DNA from: Labilibaculum manganireducens
GTDB taxonomy: Bacteria; Bacteroidota; Bacteroidia; Bacteroidales; Marinifilaceae
Length of the DNA: 61,364 nt
Direction: 5' to 3'
Assembly (NCBI RefSeq): GCF_002843385.1
Contig: NZ_MVDE01000030.1
Coordinates: forward strand, 1 to 61,364
The notes below the pieces were generated by a model. It saw only the letters and a list, made by a program, of their open reading frames with translations. It made no database searches and was not told the origin of the DNA. Positions 45,353 through 53,203 of this stretch are shown piece by piece. The position numbers and the translations under genes were made by a program. Numbering within the stretch: position 1 is the first letter of the stretch; every line of letters begins with the position of its first letter.

Positions 45353-46696
45353 ATGAATCAATTTAAAATAGGATTACTGACAGCAATTGCAGCTGTTATG
45401 TTAGGATGTGTTTCCGAACAATCGAAACCAGTGAGACTTAGAGGACATGTTCCCGATTTGTATTACAAACTAGTTTCTTTTCAGAGTCAGAAAGGAGGCG
45501 GTTTGTACTATTCAAAAGACATAAATGTTAAGGTGAATGAGAAAGGAGATTTCGATACAACATTAGTTCTCGATCAGCCAGGATATTACAAAGCTTTCAG
45601 GAATATGGTATATCTCAGTCCTGGGGATGATCTTGAAATTCAATTTGATTTGGATCACAAAGAACAAACTCAATTTAAGGGAACAGGCTCACAGGCAAGC
45701 AATTATCTTATTCACCAAAACTTATCTTTTTTGGGAAAGAACGGAAAGAATGTGAAGTCTGATTTTTTGCAAACCAAGGCCGTTGTCGATTCTTTGGCAG
45801 ATATCCGGGGTAATGAGTTGAAAGAAATAAAGGGCTTGCCGGCATCTTTTGTAAAGGACGTACAACAGATAATTGTAGCGAAACAAATAGACGCGTATAT
45901 GAATCATTTTTATTTCACCGACTGTATCAATGTATATGATCTTCAGGAGTTTCGGGAGAAATTTGGACAGGGAGTTAAAAGTATCATGCCATCGATAAAT
46001 CCTTTGCTGACTAAATTATTATCTAAGGATGATTTGCTTCATGTGCCGGAGGTTTATTCTGCTGTAGATGATTGTGTTGAGTATGGAGACTTTAAGCTGA
46101 CAGCTTATCCAAAGTGGGACGAGTGTATCTCATTGAATCACTTCGAAAAGATGCTCGACGAAACTCAAGACATCACTCCGGCATTAGTAAAGGAAACCGA
46201 AAACAGGTTGGCATCTTTAAGCAATGAAGAATACAAAAACAGTCTTTCGAAACGAATGAAGCGTTTAAAAAAGTTTGTTAGCGGGGCACCTGTTTTCGAT
46301 TTACAACTAGAGGATGCAAATGGTAAAGATGTAAAACTAAGTGATTTTAAAGGCAAGTTGATCTACATCGATTTTTGGGCTACCTGGTGCGGACCTTGTC
46401 GGGACGAGCTGCCTTTTTATGGTAAGATAATCGAGAAGTTTAAAGGGAAGGATGTTGTGTTTCTTTCCATATCAGTAGATCAGGACAAGGAAAAATGGCA
46501 ATCGTTCATTCAAAAAGAAAATATTGGTTCTGCTCAACTCCTTTCAAAAGATATGGAGGCAATAAGTAAACAGTGGCAAGTAAACGGAATTCCTCGTTTT
46601 GTACTTGTTGGTAAGGATTTCACTTTTGTTGATGCGTTTGCTGATCGTCCGTCATCCGGCGAAGTTATCGAGAATAAAATAAATAGTTCATTATAA
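45353..46696 (+). CDS. TlpA-like lipoprotein thiol-disulfide oxidoreductase, locus D (first of three), 447 aa
   Basis: Lipoprotein signal LLTAIAAVMLGC. The N-terminal beta domain has FDTTLVLDQPGYYKAF and the motif VYLSPGDDLEIQFD. The roughly 170-residue helical middle is followed by a thioredoxin domain with LIYIDFWATWCGPCRDELPF and GIPRFVLVGKDFTFVDAFADRPSS. The genes at 46713 and 48290 share the same layout and the C-terminal DA.A.RPS pattern, so the three are tandem paralogues. They probably act at the periplasmic face of the outer membrane on the substrate of the locus D transporter, or on the transporter itself. Confidence 0.92.
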   Translation: MNQFKIGLLTAIAAVMLGCVSEQSKPVRLRGHVPDLYYKLVSFQSQKGGGLYYSKDINVKVNEKGDFDTTLVLDQPGYYKAFRNMVYLSPGDDLEIQFDLDHKEQTQFKGTGSQASNYLIHQNLSFLGKNGKNVKSDFLQTKAVVDSLADIRGNELKEIKGLPASFVKDVQQIIVAKQIDAYMNHFYFTDCINVYDLQEFREKFGQGVKSIMPSINPLLTKLLSKDDLLHVPEVYSAVDDCVEYGDFKLTAYPKWDECISLNHFEKMLDETQDITPALVKETENRLASLSNEEYKNSLSKRMKRLKKFVSGAPVFDLQLEDANGKDVKLSDFKGKLIYIDFWATWCGPCRDELPFYGKIIEKFKGKDVVFLSISVDQDKEKWQSFIQKENIGSAQLLSKDMEAISKQWQVNGIPRFVLVGKDFTFVDAFADRPSSGEVIENKINSSL

Positions 46697-46712
46697 TTTT
46701 AAATAGGAAAAA

Positions 46713-48059
46713 ATGGGAAGATATATTTTATTACTAGGAGTTTTTTTAAGTTTTTGCGTTCAGGTTTTTTCTGCTGATGTTCATGTACGAGGATATAATT
46801 TTTCTTCCTCGGATGGAAATATTACAATCCAAAAAGAAACTGCCGTTAATGAATTTAATCAAGAAGTAGAAAAAATTGTTCAGATCGATCAGGAAGGATT
46901 CTTTGAGGTGACCCTTCAGATTTCCAAACCTGAATTTTGGTCTGTTGAAGGAGCAAGCCTGTTTCTTGTGCCAGGCGAAAATCTGGATATAACATTTGAT
47001 AAGGGAACACACATTTATTCATTCAAAGGGAAAACAATGGATGAGTGTACTTTCTTATCAGCAAACAGGAATAACATTTATGTAGACCTTTCTTTTCTAG
47101 ATGGAGGGAAAAATGTAAGGGAATCTTTTGAAGAAACTAAAAAAGTAATTGATGCAATTGGCGCTGAAAAATTAAGTGCTCTCACCCAGACAGCGGGTTT
47201 AGATGAAAATTTTGTTAAGATTCAAATAAATTCTATTAAAGCCCATTGGGTGAATAGTTATCTGAACTACTACATGTTCTCAAAGGATTATGAACAAGAT
47301 GGTATGGGGAATGAGTATAAAACAGGATCAGGACGGAAATTTATTGAATCCATACGCGAATTGGTTGAGCCTGTGATTAAAGATGTTGTTGCTGATTCCT
47401 ATATAGATCTGTTCGACATACGTTGGGTTGTGGACAGATGTATGAAGGATGGTTTGACAAGTTTTCCGGAAAAATCAATTTGGGTGGAACTTTATACCGT
47501 TAAGAGTTTTTTGAAAAAGTTTCAAGACGGTGTTTCTTCCGAATTAATTAGTGAGGCTAGGGAAAGGCTTGCGACCCTAACCCGTGAAGATTTTGCTTTG
47601 ATTCTAAAACCTGCCATAGAAAAAGTAGAGATTCTTCAATCTGGTAAGCCTGCTATCGACTTAAGGCTGGAAGATGTTGACGGAAAAGAGGTGAATCTGA
47701 GTGATTATAAAGGGAAGTTGATTTATTTGGATTTCTGGGCCACATGGTGCGGACCTTGTAAAAAGGAGTATCCTTTTTTTATTAAGTTAAAGGAAAAATA
47801 CGAGGACGTGATTTTTATTTCAATTTCTACAGATAGAAAGCGAGAATCTTGGTTAAAGGCAATGCAAAGAAAAGAAAAAACAGATGTTCTTCAATACCAT
47901 GCCAGTAGAGAAAATACCTTATCTCAGTTAATCGAATGGAATATCAGCTTGATTCCCCGGTTTATTCTCATTGATAAAGATTTTAACATTGTAGATGCTT
48001 TTGCTCCCCGTCCTTCTGATGAGGGAATTGAACCATTGCTAAATAAGCTGTTAAATTAA
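46713..48059 (+). CDS. TlpA-like secreted thiol-disulfide oxidoreductase, locus D (second of three), 448 aa
   Basis: This one has a cleavable signal peptide (MGRYILLLGVFLSFCVQVFSA) rather than a lipobox, so it is probably soluble in the periplasm while its two tandem relatives are membrane-anchored. Thioredoxin domain with LIYLDFWATWCGPCKKEYPF and LIPRFILIDKDFNIVDAFAPRPS. It starts 16 nt after its neighbour. Confidence 0.92.
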   Translation: MGRYILLLGVFLSFCVQVFSADVHVRGYNFSSSDGNITIQKETAVNEFNQEVEKIVQIDQEGFFEVTLQISKPEFWSVEGASLFLVPGENLDITFDKGTHIYSFKGKTMDECTFLSANRNNIYVDLSFLDGGKNVRESFEETKKVIDAIGAEKLSALTQTAGLDENFVKIQINSIKAHWVNSYLNYYMFSKDYEQDGMGNEYKTGSGRKFIESIRELVEPVIKDVVADSYIDLFDIRWVVDRCMKDGLTSFPEKSIWVELYTVKSFLKKFQDGVSSELISEARERLATLTREDFALILKPAIEKVEILQSGKPAIDLRLEDVDGKEVNLSDYKGKLIYLDFWATWCGPCKKEYPFFIKLKEKYEDVIFISISTDRKRESWLKAMQRKEKTDVLQYHASRENTLSQLIEWNISLIPRFILIDKDFNIVDAFAPRPSDEGIEPLLNKLLN

Positions 48060-48096
48060 GAATTGCAATATAAATTTGAACAAAGGGGCATATAAT

Positions 48097-48200
48097 ATGA
48101 AACGTCCATGGCAAAGTAATTTTGACTCAGGAGCATGGTAAGTTCTCCCGAAACAAGTTCGGGACAGGCTATATGGCAAATAAAAACAAATAATAAACAT
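48097..48200 (+). repeat. Intercistronic repeat copy R5
   Basis: Begins ATGAAACGTCCATGG, includes the TCCCGAA-acaag-TTCGGGA hairpin and CAGGCTATATGGCA, lacks the GGAGATGATTAT block in full, and ends TAATAAACAT abutting R6. Confidence 0.8.
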
Positions 48201-48289
48201 ATGAAACGTCCATGTATAAAGCTTTCTACACACAGGGAGATGATTATATGGTAAGTTCCATATGGCAAATGAAAACAAATTATAATCAT
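48201..48289 (+). repeat. Intercistronic repeat copy R6 (ends at start codon of third TlpA-like gene)
   Basis: Begins ATGAAACGTCCATGTATAAA, contains CACAGGGAGATGATTATATG and GTAAGTTCCATATGGCA, and ends TTATAATCAT at the ATG at 48290. Nearly identical to R3 in the first 60 bp and to R2 in the tail. Confidence 0.8.
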
Positions 48290-49678
48290 ATGAAAAAAAT
48301 AGCATTGGCAGGCATTGTTGCTATACTAATAGCAGGAGGATGTGCTTTTACAGCTCTAAACTCTTCCCAGGCGATTCACCTAAAAGGGCAACTTTCGGAT
48401 AAAGATGGTAATGAACTTGTATTGAAATACAAAGGCCTGTTGAGTGAAGTGAACACTACGAATGACATTATTCTAAAACTAGATGAAAAGAATAGTTTTG
48501 ATACTGTTGTTACACTTACCACTTCAGGATATTATAATGTTTTTGAAGAATATGGAACCGGGACAAATCTTCTCTATTTAAGTCCCGGAGACGATCTGGA
48601 TATATATTTTAATTTGGAAGATGGTTCTAAAACTACATATAAAGGAACCGGAGCCGAGGCCAACCGCTATTTGGCAGATTTTCAACTGTATTTTTACGGC
48701 AACAAGGCTCATTCATTTTTAAAAGGAGGTAGTGATGCAAAGTCTACATTCAAGTTGACCAAAGAGTTTATTGATTCTTTGGCAGCATCAAAAATTAGTG
48801 AGTTAAATAAAATAAAAAAGGTTTCCGATGAATTTCGAAAGATTGAAAGAGCTAGAATTTTTGCACATTTGGCCAATTCATATCTTCAGTATTTTTACTC
48901 TATAGATGGAATTTACAGCAGGGGGAATATACAGGAAGAACACAAACAATATTTAATGCAAATTAAACCCGAAATAGAAAATATTTCCAAAGAGTTTATG
49001 AATGATTTTTCCATTGAGCATCCCGATGTAAGAGAAGTCGTGAAAAGATGTGCGGTTCAAAATCACCTGTTAAGCGTATCGGCTTCGTCTGATGTTTATG
49101 AGTATGTATCTTTACTATCCATGAAGGATTTGTTGGTAGAGGATCGTTCTCTGGAGGCGGTAAACAGAGCAACAAATATTCTGGCAACATTTAAAAATAA
49201 AGATCTTGCAGATGATTTGGCCACAGCCATTAAAGAAGCAGGCAAACTTCTTAAAGGAAATAAAGCCTTTGATATTGAATTTGTGAATTCCAAAGGAAAA
49301 TTGGATCATTTGAGCGATTACAGAGGAAAAATTATCTATGTTGATTTTTGGGCTACATGGTGTGGTCCGTGCATGTGCGAAAAGCCCTATTTTTCTAAGT
49401 TAAAAGAGAAATACAACCAAGCGGATCTTGTTTTTATTTCTATCTCTATAGATAAGGAGAAAGAGCGATGGGAAAAGTGTATTGCGGAGGAAAAATCCAA
49501 TGCGATAGAATATTTGGCGAAGGATGTAAATAAAGTTGCGGATGATTGGCAGATTAAAAGTATTCCAAGATTCCTGATTATTGATAAGGATTTTAATATT
49601 GTTGATGCAAAAGCCGCGTTGCCGTCTTCCGGAGAGGTAATAGAGTCGGAATTGAAGGGAATAATTTCTGGATCTTGA
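48290..49678 (+). CDS. TlpA-like lipoprotein thiol-disulfide oxidoreductase, locus D (third of three), 462 aa
   Basis: I start at 48290 (MKKIALAGIVAILIAGGC), which gives a proper lipoprotein signal; the 26 codons open upstream are translation of repeat R6. The beta domain has NLLYLSPGDDLDIYFN, and the thioredoxin domain has IIYVDFWATWCGPCMCEKPYF and SIPRFLIIDKDFNIVDAKAALPSSG. An extra Cys two residues after the active site (CGPCMC) is not seen in its relatives and could perturb its redox behaviour. Confidence 0.92.
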   Translation: MKKIALAGIVAILIAGGCAFTALNSSQAIHLKGQLSDKDGNELVLKYKGLLSEVNTTNDIILKLDEKNSFDTVVTLTTSGYYNVFEEYGTGTNLLYLSPGDDLDIYFNLEDGSKTTYKGTGAEANRYLADFQLYFYGNKAHSFLKGGSDAKSTFKLTKEFIDSLAASKISELNKIKKVSDEFRKIERARIFAHLANSYLQYFYSIDGIYSRGNIQEEHKQYLMQIKPEIENISKEFMNDFSIEHPDVREVVKRCAVQNHLLSVSASSDVYEYVSLLSMKDLLVEDRSLEAVNRATNILATFKNKDLADDLATAIKEAGKLLKGNKAFDIEFVNSKGKLDHLSDYRGKIIYVDFWATWCGPCMCEKPYFSKLKEKYNQADLVFISISIDKEKERWEKCIAEEKSNAIEYLAKDVNKVADDWQIKSIPRFLIIDKDFNIVDAKAALPSSGEVIESELKGIISGS

Positions 49679-49770
49679 AATTTCAGATAAATTACTTACA
49701 TAATCTTCTGTTTTTATACGATTCAAATTCCATATATTGAAAATCCTGAAGAAAATTTTTAAAGTTTCTT

Positions 49771-49800
49771 TTCACCCATTTACTGTTTTTAGTTGTCTTT
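49771..49800 (+). promoter_or_regulatory. Putative ECF-sigma promoter of the stand-alone DsbD-alpha gene
   Basis: TTCACC at 49771-49776 and GTCTTT at 49795-49800 are 18 bp apart. The surrounding 45 bp are clearly similar to the region before dsbD at 53071-53100, including TTTTnGTTGTCTTTA followed by TTAAAT. Confidence 0.6.
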
Positions 49801-49854
49801 AGTTTAAATTGAATATAGATTTTTGAATAGAAACAGTAAACCAAAATACAGAAT

Positions 49855-50328
49855 ATGAGCAGAAAAATTACAGGTTTAATAATCATGGTAATGATGGTGA
49901 GCGCAGCATCTTTCGGACAAATTTTAACTCCATCAAAATGGAAGGTAGAATTGTCAAAAAAGGAATTTAAAGTTGGAGAAGTTATTGATATTGTGTTTAA
50001 AGCCACCATTGATAAAACATGGCATTTGTATTCAAACGATTTTGATCCTGAATTGGGGCCAATTTTGATTGAATTTGATTTTGAAGAGGATGCAAGTTAT
50101 GAGAGAATTGGAAATGTGAAGCCAATAAATGCCAAAAAGCATTACGACAAAACATGGGAAGGTGAAGTAAGCTATTTTGAGGACACAGCTGAAATGCGTC
50201 AGCAAATAAAGGTAAAGAGCCTGCCATTAAAAATTGAAGGAACCTTTGACTTCCAAACCTGTTCCGATGTAAGTGGGCAGTGTGTAATGGGAGATGACGA
50301 GTTTGATATTACTTATCCTGTTAACTAA
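49855..50328 (+). CDS. Stand-alone DsbD-alpha (N-terminal disulfide-reductase domain) protein, 157 aa
   Basis: A signal peptide (1-22) is followed by a single immunoglobulin-like DsbD-alpha domain with redox cysteines C136 and C143 (QTCSDVSGQCVMGDD). It aligns without gaps to the first 150 residues of the full DsbD at 53204, with very high identity (KTWHxYSNDFDPELGP, SYERIG.VKPINA). It lacks the membrane and thioredoxin domains, so it must receive electrons from another DsbD and pass them to periplasmic partners. It has its own promoter and terminator. Confidence 0.92.
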   Translation: MSRKITGLIIMVMMVSAASFGQILTPSKWKVELSKKEFKVGEVIDIVFKATIDKTWHLYSNDFDPELGPILIEFDFEEDASYERIGNVKPINAKKHYDKTWEGEVSYFEDTAEMRQQIKVKSLPLKIEGTFDFQTCSDVSGQCVMGDDEFDITYPVN

Positions 50329-50412
50329 AAGTTAACTATTGCCAATTTTTAATCACACCAATACTTTACAGGAGTTTAATTAGTTAGCATATCGATTAAA
50401 TTCTGAATTTAA

Positions 50413-50435
50413 AGCCACCTGTCAGGTGGCTTTTT
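50413..50435 (+). terminator. Rho-independent terminator after DsbD-alpha gene
   Basis: GCCACCTG and CAGGTGGC with flanking A/T pairs, followed by TTTTT. It lies 85 bp after the stop codon. Confidence 0.85.
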
Positions 50436-50439
50436 CGTT

Positions 50440-50522
50440 TGTATATCGTATTGTTGCCTTTTGGGCATCTTCTTTAGCAGACTGTGCGCTCAGGCCAAGC
50501 TTTTGTATTTGCCAATAAGTAA
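50440..50522 (-). pseudogene. Decayed N-terminus of a second toxin-like gene
   Basis: Minus-strand translation gives IQKLGLSAQSAKEDAQKA, matching IEELGRSIRSAQEDARQC near the N-terminus of the 327-aa protein at 51638-52621. The DNA match includes AGCTTGGC, GTCTGCT and GAAGATGC in register. There is no start codon, and the match stops after about 25 codons near the DsbD-alpha terminator. It is preceded, on the minus strand, by the same about 90-bp upstream sequence that precedes the intact gene. Confidence 0.7.
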
Positions 50523-50609
50523 AAAATTACTTAATAGATCCAAATTTATGAAAATCAATATTTCAAAATAAAATATTTAAACAGTAAAATTTATAATTCA
50601 AATAATAAT
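50518..50609 (-). repeat. About 90-bp direct repeat, left copy (upstream region of decayed toxin gene)
   Basis: Shares CAAATTTATGAAAA, CAATATT, AAAATATTTAAACAG and AAAATTTAT in the same order and spacing with 52670-52761, about 80 percent identical by eye. Both copies lie immediately 5' (minus strand) of the intact and decayed forms of the same gene, so they are probably its duplicated promoter region. Confidence 0.75.
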
Positions 50610-50647
50610 ACCAAATCATTTTCTGTTCTGGTTTCGGAAGTTTACAG

Positions 50648-51064
50648 CTATTTTATTCTAAGCTCTGTTTTATTGTGTCTCTCTAAAAGGTTCTTCTCAC
50701 GACTTTTTGTTGCCACCCAGGCCATAAAAAGAAATACGAATACTATAAAAACACCTACAAGTATTGAAGCAAATTTATTCTTTTGCCTACAAAATACATC
50801 ATAGTATTTTTCCTGTCTATTATTACCAAAAAGAAAATAAAAGGTATTGAATAAAATGATAGTCCCTCCTAAAACAATCATAAATACAGGATTAAACTTA
50901 TATATGTGAGATATATAATATTGATACATTCCAACAAGGGATAGAATGAAGAAGATTATAATTAAGGAAAAAAATCCAACCGCAAAAATATTGATCTGCG
51001 GGTCTCTGCTAAACCTTTTATAAACTGATAAAATTGTAAAGTATATGTAACGATAAATTGACAT
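50648..51064 (-). CDS. Hypothetical three-helix membrane protein, candidate immunity protein, 138 aa
   Basis: Membrane helices near residues 27-48, 59-80 and 98-117, with a basic, aromatic loop (FGNNRQEKYYDVFCRQKNK) between the second and third. No family is recognised. Length (138 aa) and topology equal those of the neighbour at 51209-51625, and both have N-x-FY/FF, a basic loop, then a helix, so they may be diverged paralogues. Its position behind a toxin-like gene suggests an immunity role (inference). Confidence 0.6.
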   Translation of the reverse strand: MSIYRYIYFTILSVYKRFSRDPQINIFAVGFFSLIIIFFILSLVGMYQYYISHIYKFNPVFMIVLGGTIILFNTFYFLFGNNRQEKYYDVFCRQKNKFASILVGVFIVFVFLFMAWVATKSREKNLLERHNKTELRIK

Positions 51065-51208
51065 TGGTTATTTTTGTTTTTCTTGTTATTATCTTTAAAT
51101 ATTTATTCTATTTTATATTCTCATTATTAACCAAGATTCCATTTGCAAAATAGATATTCCCACCTTTCAAACCTGTTAAATTGTACGTTTATTATTACTA
51201 GATCATTT
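51065..51208. other. 144-bp gap between the two candidate immunity genes
   Basis: Extremely AT-rich. No hairpin with U run is obvious, so the genes may share a transcript. Confidence 0.4.
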
Positions 51209-51625
51209 TTATCTCTCCAAAAAAGGGAAACTTAATGTGCCATTGAGTATCCCATAAATTATTGGACATACGAACGCAAAAAAAACAGGTGCTAAAAATA
51301 TAATCCAAACAGATATTTTGTATTTTTCCTTATAAAATAGAACTTCTAATTTCTTCAAGTAATCTCCTTGGAGCTTTTTTTTATAAAAAAAACTATTTAC
51401 GACAAGTAAAACGATAGCCAAAGGAACTCCTATAAGATATTTAGCATTGTCATTGTCGCCAAATACCTTAGCATCAATTTTTACAAATAAATTTAGAATT
51501 AAAAATAAAGGCACTAACATAGATGCCTGGAGTAATACCATAAAATTAATAGTATTTGATATAGCAATAGAATCGTCCTTTTTGCTGAAATACTCAAAAA
51601 TTCGAAACACAATCCAATTAAACAT
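51209..51625 (-). CDS. Hypothetical multi-helix membrane protein, candidate immunity protein, 138 aa
   Basis: An amphipathic N-terminus (FRIFEYFSKKDD) is followed by membrane helices near residues 28-47, 63-81 and 105-126, and a basic loop (FFYKKKLQGDYLKKLEV). It starts 12 nt after the stop of the toxin-like gene at 51638, tight enough for co-translation, as is usual for effector-immunity pairs. No family is recognised. Confidence 0.65.
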   Translation of the reverse strand: MFNWIVFRIFEYFSKKDDSIAISNTINFMVLLQASMLVPLFLILNLFVKIDAKVFGDNDNAKYLIGVPLAIVLLVVNSFFYKKKLQGDYLKKLEVLFYKEKYKISVWIIFLAPVFFAFVCPIIYGILNGTLSFPFLER

Positions 51626-51637
51626 GACTTAATATTT

Positions 51638-52621
51638 TTAATAATCCCAATCTAATAAAGGTTTTCCAATTGAAGAATCAATTTGTTCAGACAAAGAAAC
51701 TCCAGTTAATAATTCGGCACTAAAATCAGCGATGAACCAAACTCCTGCTATTGGTGCTCCCCATCCTGTAAATGCAATCCCTGTCATTATTACATTTATT
51801 CCATCAGATGCCTTAACCTCTGAATTATACAAAATATCTCCAGCGACAATTACACCTCCAACTACACCTAATTTTCTACTAAATCCTTTTGCCGTACCAT
51901 AGAATTTTGGCAATTTAGCATTTTGAATCCCCGCAAGCTTACTATTAACAGCTACTTGCCTAATATATTCTTTAGCTACCGATTTAATCCCGCCGTTGAT
52001 AAGATTTCCACTTCCAACTATTTTCCCCGAATAATCTAAAGTGCTATTAATCCAATCGCAAGAAAAATCTCCTAAAGATAAATCATCTCCCTTCATAGAA
52101 AAATTCGATCCAGAAAATCCCCAGGAAGATTCCATTGTTGACTCATCCAAAGCCTCAACACTTAATGATCCATCTTCCAACAAAATAAGACAGCTACCTT
52201 CCGGCAAATGATTAGCAAGTGCTTTTAAATTTGTAGGATTGGCAAGATAATTGGAAAATTGGTATTCCATTCTGCCATTTAAATCTACAGTAGCATGTAA
52301 TTCCAAAATCATTTCAGGTGCTTCTATTATCATCGGTTTTACCGGAGGATAATGATGGATGGCAACGCGGATACTTACACCTCGATCGGAAACACTTGTT
52401 TCGCTGCTGTAATTGATTGGTTGGATGGGAAAACCCATCACTCGATCGATGTTTAGATAGGAATGCATATGGTGAACATACTGCTGCATTTTATAATCGA
52501 GCTCCGATTGAAACACATTTCGTGGGTTTACATCTGGGCTTGTACACTGCCTTGCATCTTCCTGAGCAGACCGTATGCTCCTGCCAAGCTCCTCTATCGT
52601 ATTGTAAAGTTTGTTATCCAT
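51638..52621 (-). CDS. Toxin-like protein with glycine-rich hydrophobic C-terminus, candidate pore-forming effector, 327 aa
   Basis: No signal peptide. The N-terminal 200 residues are polar and unrecognised (MDNKLYNTIEELGRSIRSAQ...). The C-terminal 115 residues resemble the ends of polymorphic toxins: AKGFSRKLGVVGGVIVAGDILYN, then two Gly/Ala-rich hydrophobic segments (VIMTGIAFTGWGAPIAGVWFIADF). This and the two downstream membrane proteins suggest a pore-forming or membrane-acting effector with immunity proteins. No PAAR, Rhs or LXG marker is present, so the delivery route is unknown; the conserved N-terminus could be a loading domain. The module is on the opposite strand from everything around it. 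Confidence 0.55.
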   Translation of the reverse strand: MDNKLYNTIEELGRSIRSAQEDARQCTSPDVNPRNVFQSELDYKMQQYVHHMHSYLNIDRVMGFPIQPINYSSETSVSDRGVSIRVAIHHYPPVKPMIIEAPEMILELHATVDLNGRMEYQFSNYLANPTNLKALANHLPEGSCLILLEDGSLSVEALDESTMESSWGFSGSNFSMKGDDLSLGDFSCDWINSTLDYSGKIVGSGNLINGGIKSVAKEYIRQVAVNSKLAGIQNAKLPKFYGTAKGFSRKLGVVGGVIVAGDILYNSEVKASDGINVIMTGIAFTGWGAPIAGVWFIADFSAELLTGVSLSEQIDSSIGKPLLDWDY

Positions 52622-52669
52622 TAGTTTAAAAATGTTTACAGTAAACCATCTACTCTTCTTACTATCTTA

Positions 52670-52761
52670 AGTAGAAAACTATTTAATAGTTTTCAAATTT
52701 ATGAAAAACAATATTACTAAACAAAATATTTAAACAGGAAAATTTATTATTTCATATAATT
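52670..52761 (-). repeat. About 90-bp direct repeat, right copy (upstream region of intact toxin-like gene)
   Basis: See left copy at 50518-50609. It ends about 50 bp before the toxin-like start codon. Confidence 0.75.
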
Positions 52762-53070
52762 GGTAAAACAGAGATGATCATTTTAAGATTGGGAAGAAAT
52801 TAGTTTCACAAGCACAACGCAGGCATATTTAATTAAAACGAACCAAAACACACCTTTTAGTTGCAATTCGATAAAAAATATCATTGAAAACGAGAGTTTT
52901 TAGTGAATCGCAATTTTTATCTAATCTAGATTGAAAGCATTTTTGATTTGTATAGATTATCAGACTAATTACATTGAATTAAATAAACAAAATAATTACA
53001 AAGATGATAATCCAATGTCTTGTAAAAGCTTAGTAATTAACAAATATTAGCAAATTTTTTTATTCTGTCT

Positions 53071-53100
53071 TTCACCCTATTGTGTATTTTGGTTGTCTTT
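53071..53100 (+). promoter_or_regulatory. Putative ECF-sigma promoter of dsbD
   Basis: TTCACC at 53071-53076 and GTCTTT at 53095-53100, 18 bp apart, in a context closely matching the stand-alone DsbD-alpha gene. The start codon is 103 bp downstream. Confidence 0.6.
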
Positions 53101-53203
53101 ACATTAAATACAGAATTAAAAGACGAATCAAATAAACTAAAGCAACTCAATTACATTGGGTAATACTTCTGTGGGAGGATCCAATTAATAAAAAGATTAA
53201 AAA

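Larger units (their letters stand above)
52622..53203. other. 582-bp divergent intergenic region between toxin-like gene and dsbD
   Basis: Contains the right copy of the 90-bp repeat, an AAAACTATTTAATAGTTTT palindrome (52676-52694) and the dsbD promoter-like motif. No ORF. Confidence 0.6.

Noticed and set aside
48212-48289. 26 extra N-terminal codons of the third TlpA-like gene
   Set aside because: They are translation of repeat R6; the lipoprotein signal begins at the ATG at 48290.
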